From Bradyrhizobium sp. URHD0069 (GTDB lineage: Bacteria > Pseudomonadota > Alphaproteobacteria > Rhizobiales > Xanthobacteraceae), in the NCBI RefSeq assembly GCF_000701345.1, contig NZ_JNIJ01000029.1:1-64000 (forward strand): 64,000 bases of DNA, in the 5' to 3' direction. Every line of letters begins with the position of its first letter. The first letter of the stretch is position 1. Under the pieces are notes generated by a model. It saw nothing but the letters and a program-made list of their open reading frames with translations, was not told where the DNA came from and made no database searches. Below are positions 62,474 through 64,000 of the stretch, piece by piece. The position numbers and the translations under genes were made by a program.

Positions 62474-64000
62474 TCAATGCGCCTCGGCCCAGACCTTCTT
62501 CTTGGTGAAATACATCAGGCCCGCGAACAGGATCAGGAAAACGAACACCTGAAGTCCCAGCCGTTTGCGGGCTTCCATATGCGGCTCCGCGGCCCACATC
62601 AGGAACGTGGTGACGTCCTTGGCGTACTGCGCGACCGTCGCCGGCGACCCGTCATCGAACGTAACCTGGCCATCGTTCAGCGGCTTCGGCATCTTGATGG
62701 CGTGGCCGGGGAAATATTTGTTGTAGTAGGAGCCCTCGGGGAGCGAGACCCCAGCCGGCGGCTTCTCCTCATATCCCTGCAACAGGGCGTCGACGTAGTT
62801 CGGGCCCTGCTCCTGGAATTGCGTGAAGAAATCGATCACGAACTGCGGAAAGCCGCGCTCATAGGAACGCGCCTTGGCGATCAGCGACAGATCCGGCGGC
62901 AGTGCGCCGCCGTTGGCCACCCGCGCCGCCTGCTCGTTGGGGAATGGCGAGGGGAAATAATCGGCGGGCCGGCCGGGCCGCTCGAACATTTCACCCTGAT
63001 CGTTGGGGCCGTCCTTGACCTTGTAGTCGGATGCGAAGGCAGCCGCCTGAGCGGTAGAATAGCCGGGACCGCCGGGATCGGCGAGATTGCGGAAGGCGAT
63101 GTACGACAGACCGTGACACGCCGAACAGACTTCCTTGTAGACCTTCAGCCCGCGCTGCAGCGATCCGCGATCGAATTTGCCGAACGGACCGGCGAACGAC
63201 CATTTCTGCGATGGCGGCACTTCCTGTTGCTCGGCGCGAGCATTCTGCGCGCTTCCGGCGAACAGTGCACCTGCGACCATCAGCGCGATCACCGTCGACA
63301 CCATCGGCGTCGCCTTGCTTCCGGTTTTCGCCAGCACGTCGTCGGCGATCGAATTCGGAACCGGCCGCGGCGTCTCTATCCGGCTCAACAGCGGCAGCAC
63401 GATCAGGAAATAGGCGAAGTAGCTGAATGTCAGGATACGCCCGGCAATCACATAGATGCCTTCAGGCGGCTTGCCGCCGAGCCAGCCGAGCAGCACGCAG
63501 ACGACGACGAAGATCCAGAAGAACTGCTTGGCCAGCGGACGGTACTTGGACGATTTGGTCTTTGCGGTATCGAGCCACGGCAGGAAGGCCAGGATGAGGA
63601 TTGCACTGAACATCGCGATCACGCCGGCGAGCTTGTTCGGGATCGAGCGCAGGATCGCGTAGAACGGCAGATAGTACCACTCCGGCACGATATGCGCCGG
63701 CGTTACGCCTGGATTCGCGGGAATGTAGTTTTCGGGGTCGCCGAGATAGTTCGGCATATAGAAAATGAACCACGCGAAGAACAGCAGGAAGCAGGAGACG
63801 CCGAACAGGTCCTTGATGGTCGCGTAGGGCGTGAACGCCACAGTGTCCTTTGCCGTTTTCGGCTCGACACCGGCCGGATTGTTCTGACCGGCAACATGCA
63901 GCGCCCAGACGTGCAGCACCACGACACCGGCGATCACGAACGGAAGGAGATAGTGCAACGAGAAGAAACGGTTCAGCGTCGGATTACCGACGGCATAGCC
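62474..64000 (-). CDS. fbcH: fused cytochrome b/c1 (FbcH), 3' part
   Basis: The gene runs off the window; 509 codons including the stop are present. The first part is the C-terminal half of cytochrome b: HYLLPFVIAGVVVLHVWALH with a haem-ligand His, PEWYYLPFYAILRSIPNK (PEWY quinone-site motif) and several helices. A signal-like helix (STVIALMVAGALFAGSAQNARA) then leads into cytochrome c1. Its haem motif is CSACHG, and the C-terminal membrane anchor is LGLQVFVFLILFAGLMYFT. In Bradyrhizobium the fbcH precursor is cut into cytochromes b and c1 of the bc1 complex. Confidence 0.96.
   Translation of the reverse strand, partial: GYAVGNPTLNRFFSLHYLLPFVIAGVVVLHVWALHVAGQNNPAGVEPKTAKDTVAFTPYATIKDLFGVSCFLLFFAWFIFYMPNYLGDPENYIPANPGVTPAHIVPEWYYLPFYAILRSIPNKLAGVIAMFSAILILAFLPWLDTAKTKSSKYRPLAKQFFWIFVVVCVLLGWLGGKPPEGIYVIAGRILTFSYFAYFLIVLPLLSRIETPRPVPNSIADDVLAKTGSKATPMVSTVIALMVAGALFAGSAQNARAEQQEVPPSQKWSFAGPFGKFDRGSLQRGLKVYKEVCSACHGLSYIAFRNLADPGGPGYSTAQAAAFASDYKVKDGPNDQGEMFERPGRPADYFPSPFPNEQAARVANGGALPPDLSLIAKARSYERGFPQFVIDFFTQFQEQGPNYVDALLQGYEEKPPAGVSLPEGSYYNKYFPGHAIKMPKPLNDGQVTFDDGSPATVAQYAKDVTTFLMWAAEPHMEARKRLGLQVFVFLILFAGLMYFTKKKVWAEAH

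Noticed and set aside
1..64000. CRISPR arrays, tRNA or rRNA genes
   Set aside because: No regularly spaced direct repeats and no tRNA-like T-loop/acceptor patterns were found by eye; short tRNAs could still be missed.

Overview
The window looks like chromosomal DNA of an alphaproteobacterium of the Bradyrhizobium/Rhodopseudomonas group. The reasons are high GC, a fused cytochrome b/c1 gene (fbcH type), a fused anthranilate synthase trpE(G) with an attenuator leader, a CcrM methyltransferase with GANTC and CtrA-like sites at its start, and several interspersed palindromic repeats typical of such genomes. I found no tRNA, rRNA or CRISPR array. Species assignment is inference.

Region 1 (1-6.5 kb) is accessory. 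It holds an IS5/IS427-type transposase remnant, a cupin gene and a VOC gene that share a duplicated secretion leader, an OprB-like porin, a Tat-exported epoxide-hydrolase-like enzyme, a truncated MFS transporter and a BdcA-like reductase. Region 2 (6.5-11 kb) is a four-gene CUT1 sugar ABC importer. It is followed by a coiled-coil membrane protein, a fragment of a substrate-binding protein gene, and a 1833-residue kinase/ATPase/histidine-kinase protein (12.2-17.7 kb).

Region 3 (18-33 kb) is mostly housekeeping: glyS-glyQ, an S49 protease, a methyltransferase coupled to a DUF2007 protein, octaprenyl diphosphate synthase, ispE, a TPR protein, ETF-ubiquinone oxidoreductase, a uracil-DNA glycosylase lacking two expected cysteines, a GT39-like membrane protein and rnhB. 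Region 4 (33-47 kb) carries a VOC protein, a PA0069-type radical SAM protein, a MarR-GNAT fusion under a 36-bp dyad, moaB, a zinc metallopeptidase, ccrM, a GST, a LysR/SnoaL-like divergent pair, a flavin monooxygenase, a thioesterase, mutY and a DciA-like gene.

Region 5 (47-64 kb) has a DsbA-like protein, smc, an Rsm22-like methyltransferase, a COG4315 protein, lemA beside a frameshifted M48 peptidase, two consecutive P-loop ATPases of unknown role, apt, trpE(G) with its Trp-Trp leader peptide and attenuator, a decayed extradiol dioxygenase, an epimerase, a dienelactone hydrolase and the 3' part of fbcH.

The best candidates for a closer look are the apparently leaderless trp leader, the tandem P-loop ATPases, the self-contained MarR-GNAT operator, the captured secretion leader of the VOC protein, and the giant kinase whose ribosome-binding site sits in a hairpin.
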